This document shows positions 49,943-50,501 of a DNA stretch of 50,501 nt, piece after piece. Each line of letters begins with the position of its first letter. The stretch's first letter is position 1. The stretch is from the NCBI GenBank assembly GCA_049587715.1, contig JBAVEL010000141.1, positions 1-50,501 of the forward strand, read 5' to 3'. This DNA is from JBAVEL01 sp049587715 (GTDB lineage Bacteria > Bacteroidota > Ignavibacteria > UBA10030 > UBA6906). The translations under genes were made by a program, and so were the position numbers. The notes below the pieces were generated by a model, which worked only from the letters and a program-made list of their open reading frames with translations, made no database searches and was not told the DNA's origin.

Positions 49943-50501
49943 CTATCCCGGTAGTTGAACGAGGGGGGCGCCCTTTGCGGCCGCCTGTTGCGCCTCCACC
50001 ACGAAGGTCTGCCCGGTCACCAGATCCGAATCCCCGGAGGCCAGAAAGACCACGAATCCTGCCACCTGTTCCGGCCGGGCGACGCCGCGTCCGGCCCCTT
50101 CCCTCAGGGCGGCCTGCCGCTGTTCACTGCTGAGGCGGGCCGTCATTGCCGTCTCCACGAAGCCGGGGGCCACGGCGTTGCACTGAATATTGCGAGAAGC
50201 AAGCTCTTTTGCAAGCGCCCGGGTGAATCCCAGGATGGCGGCCTTCGATGCCGCGTAGTTGGCCTGTCCCGCGTTTCCGTGCATACCCACGATGGAAGTG
50301 ATGTTGATGATCTTGCCCGCGCGTGCGCGCAGCATCTGACGCGATGCCGCGCGGGAGTAGCTGAAGACGCTCTTCAGGTTCGTCTCCAGCACCGCGTCCC
50401 AGTCCGCCTCGCTCATGCGCACCAGCAGGGCGTCACGGGCGATGCCCGCATTGTTCACCAGGATGTCCAGGCGCCCGAATGCGCGCGCCGCGAGGCGGAC
50501 C
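49943..50501 (-). CDS. second FabG-like short-chain dehydrogenase, cut by the window edge
   Basis: The visible 185 codons cover the part after the cofactor loop; the start is beyond the window. RLDILVNNAGIARDALL, NITSIVG and QANYAASKAA give the catalytic Asn-Ser-Tyr-Lys set. Sequence is close to the FabG next door, so the pair is a tandem duplication. The C-terminus differs: after VTGQTFVVE it runs on as AQQAAAKGAPLVQLPG in place of VDGGMTM, which changes the tetramer-forming tail. It may reduce a different acyl or serve a second role. Confidence 0.88.
   Translation of the reverse strand, partial: VRLAARAFGRLDILVNNAGIARDALLVRMSEADWDAVLETNLKSVFSYSRAASRQMLRARAGKIINITSIVGMHGNAGQANYAASKAAILGFTRALAKELASRNIQCNAVAPGFVETAMTARLSSEQRQAALREGAGRGVARPEQVAGFVVFLASGDSDLVTGQTFVVEAQQAAAKGAPLVQLPG

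Overview
The window is about 50.5 kb of very GC-rich bacterial chromosome, packed with genes and with no sign of phage, insertion sequences, CRISPR or RNA genes. The cell is Gram-negative: there is a TonB-dependent receptor, an Omp85 barrel, an OmpA-family protein and several lipoproteins. Lamin-tail repeats with a C-terminal FlgD-Ig-like domain, an archaeal-type class I aldolase, separate FtcD and FchA proteins, and large TPR/coiled-coil proteins suggest an uncultured high-GC lineage of the FCB superphylum (Eisenbacteria/Krumholzibacteria/Latescibacteria-like). This placement is inference; there is no rRNA in the window. About a dozen intergenic gaps carry sigma70-type promoters, TTGxxx with a 16-17 bp spacer and TATATT/TATCTT-like -10 boxes, unlike the TAnnTTTG type of Bacteroidota.

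Layout. 0-7.4 kb: a single-domain response regulator, a 1129-residue secreted lamin-tail protein, a degenerate receiver, an alpha/beta hydrolase with Glu at the nucleophile position, a GroES-like protein, class I fructose-bisphosphate aldolase and two very small ORFs. 7.4-15.8 kb: cold-shock protein with a long leader, QueF, a thioredoxin-fold lipoprotein, two large TPR/coiled-coil proteins behind nearly identical promoters, a glycosyltransferase and 6-phosphofructokinase. 15.8-21.7 kb (minus): a probable operon of OmpA-like protein, DinB-like protein, DUF1028 protein, an atypical short Rho and an exported HExxH peptidase. 21.7-24.8 kb: a catalytically degenerate SfsA, divergent from an HDAC-family amidohydrolase coupled to kynureninase.

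24.8-29.3 kb: a thiamine locus, with TPP riboswitch, TonB-dependent receptor, thiamine pyrophosphokinase and an SSS-family symporter that is probably the inner-membrane thiamine transporter. 29.2-33.1 kb: SpoU methyltransferase and FkbM methyltransferase, divergent from a coupled cluster of adenosine deaminase, SixA phosphatase and adenosine-specific kinase. 33.1-41.8 kb: two small exported proteins, then histidine degradation (hutU, hutI, ftcD, fchA) interrupted by a VOC protein, a membrane PP2C phosphatase and an exported metalloprotease; hutH is absent. 41.8-50.5 kb (minus): fabG-like (cut by the window edge), fabG, acpP, fabF, rnc, gcvP, a one-POTRA Omp85 protein and rsmE.

The strongest leads are the riboswitch with a readable attenuator and its SSS transporter, the HDAC-kynureninase pair as a possible unconventional N-formylkynurenine deformylase, the Rho paralog without its primary RNA-binding aromatics, the Glu-nucleophile hydrolase, and the shared module in the adjacent TPR/coiled-coil genes.
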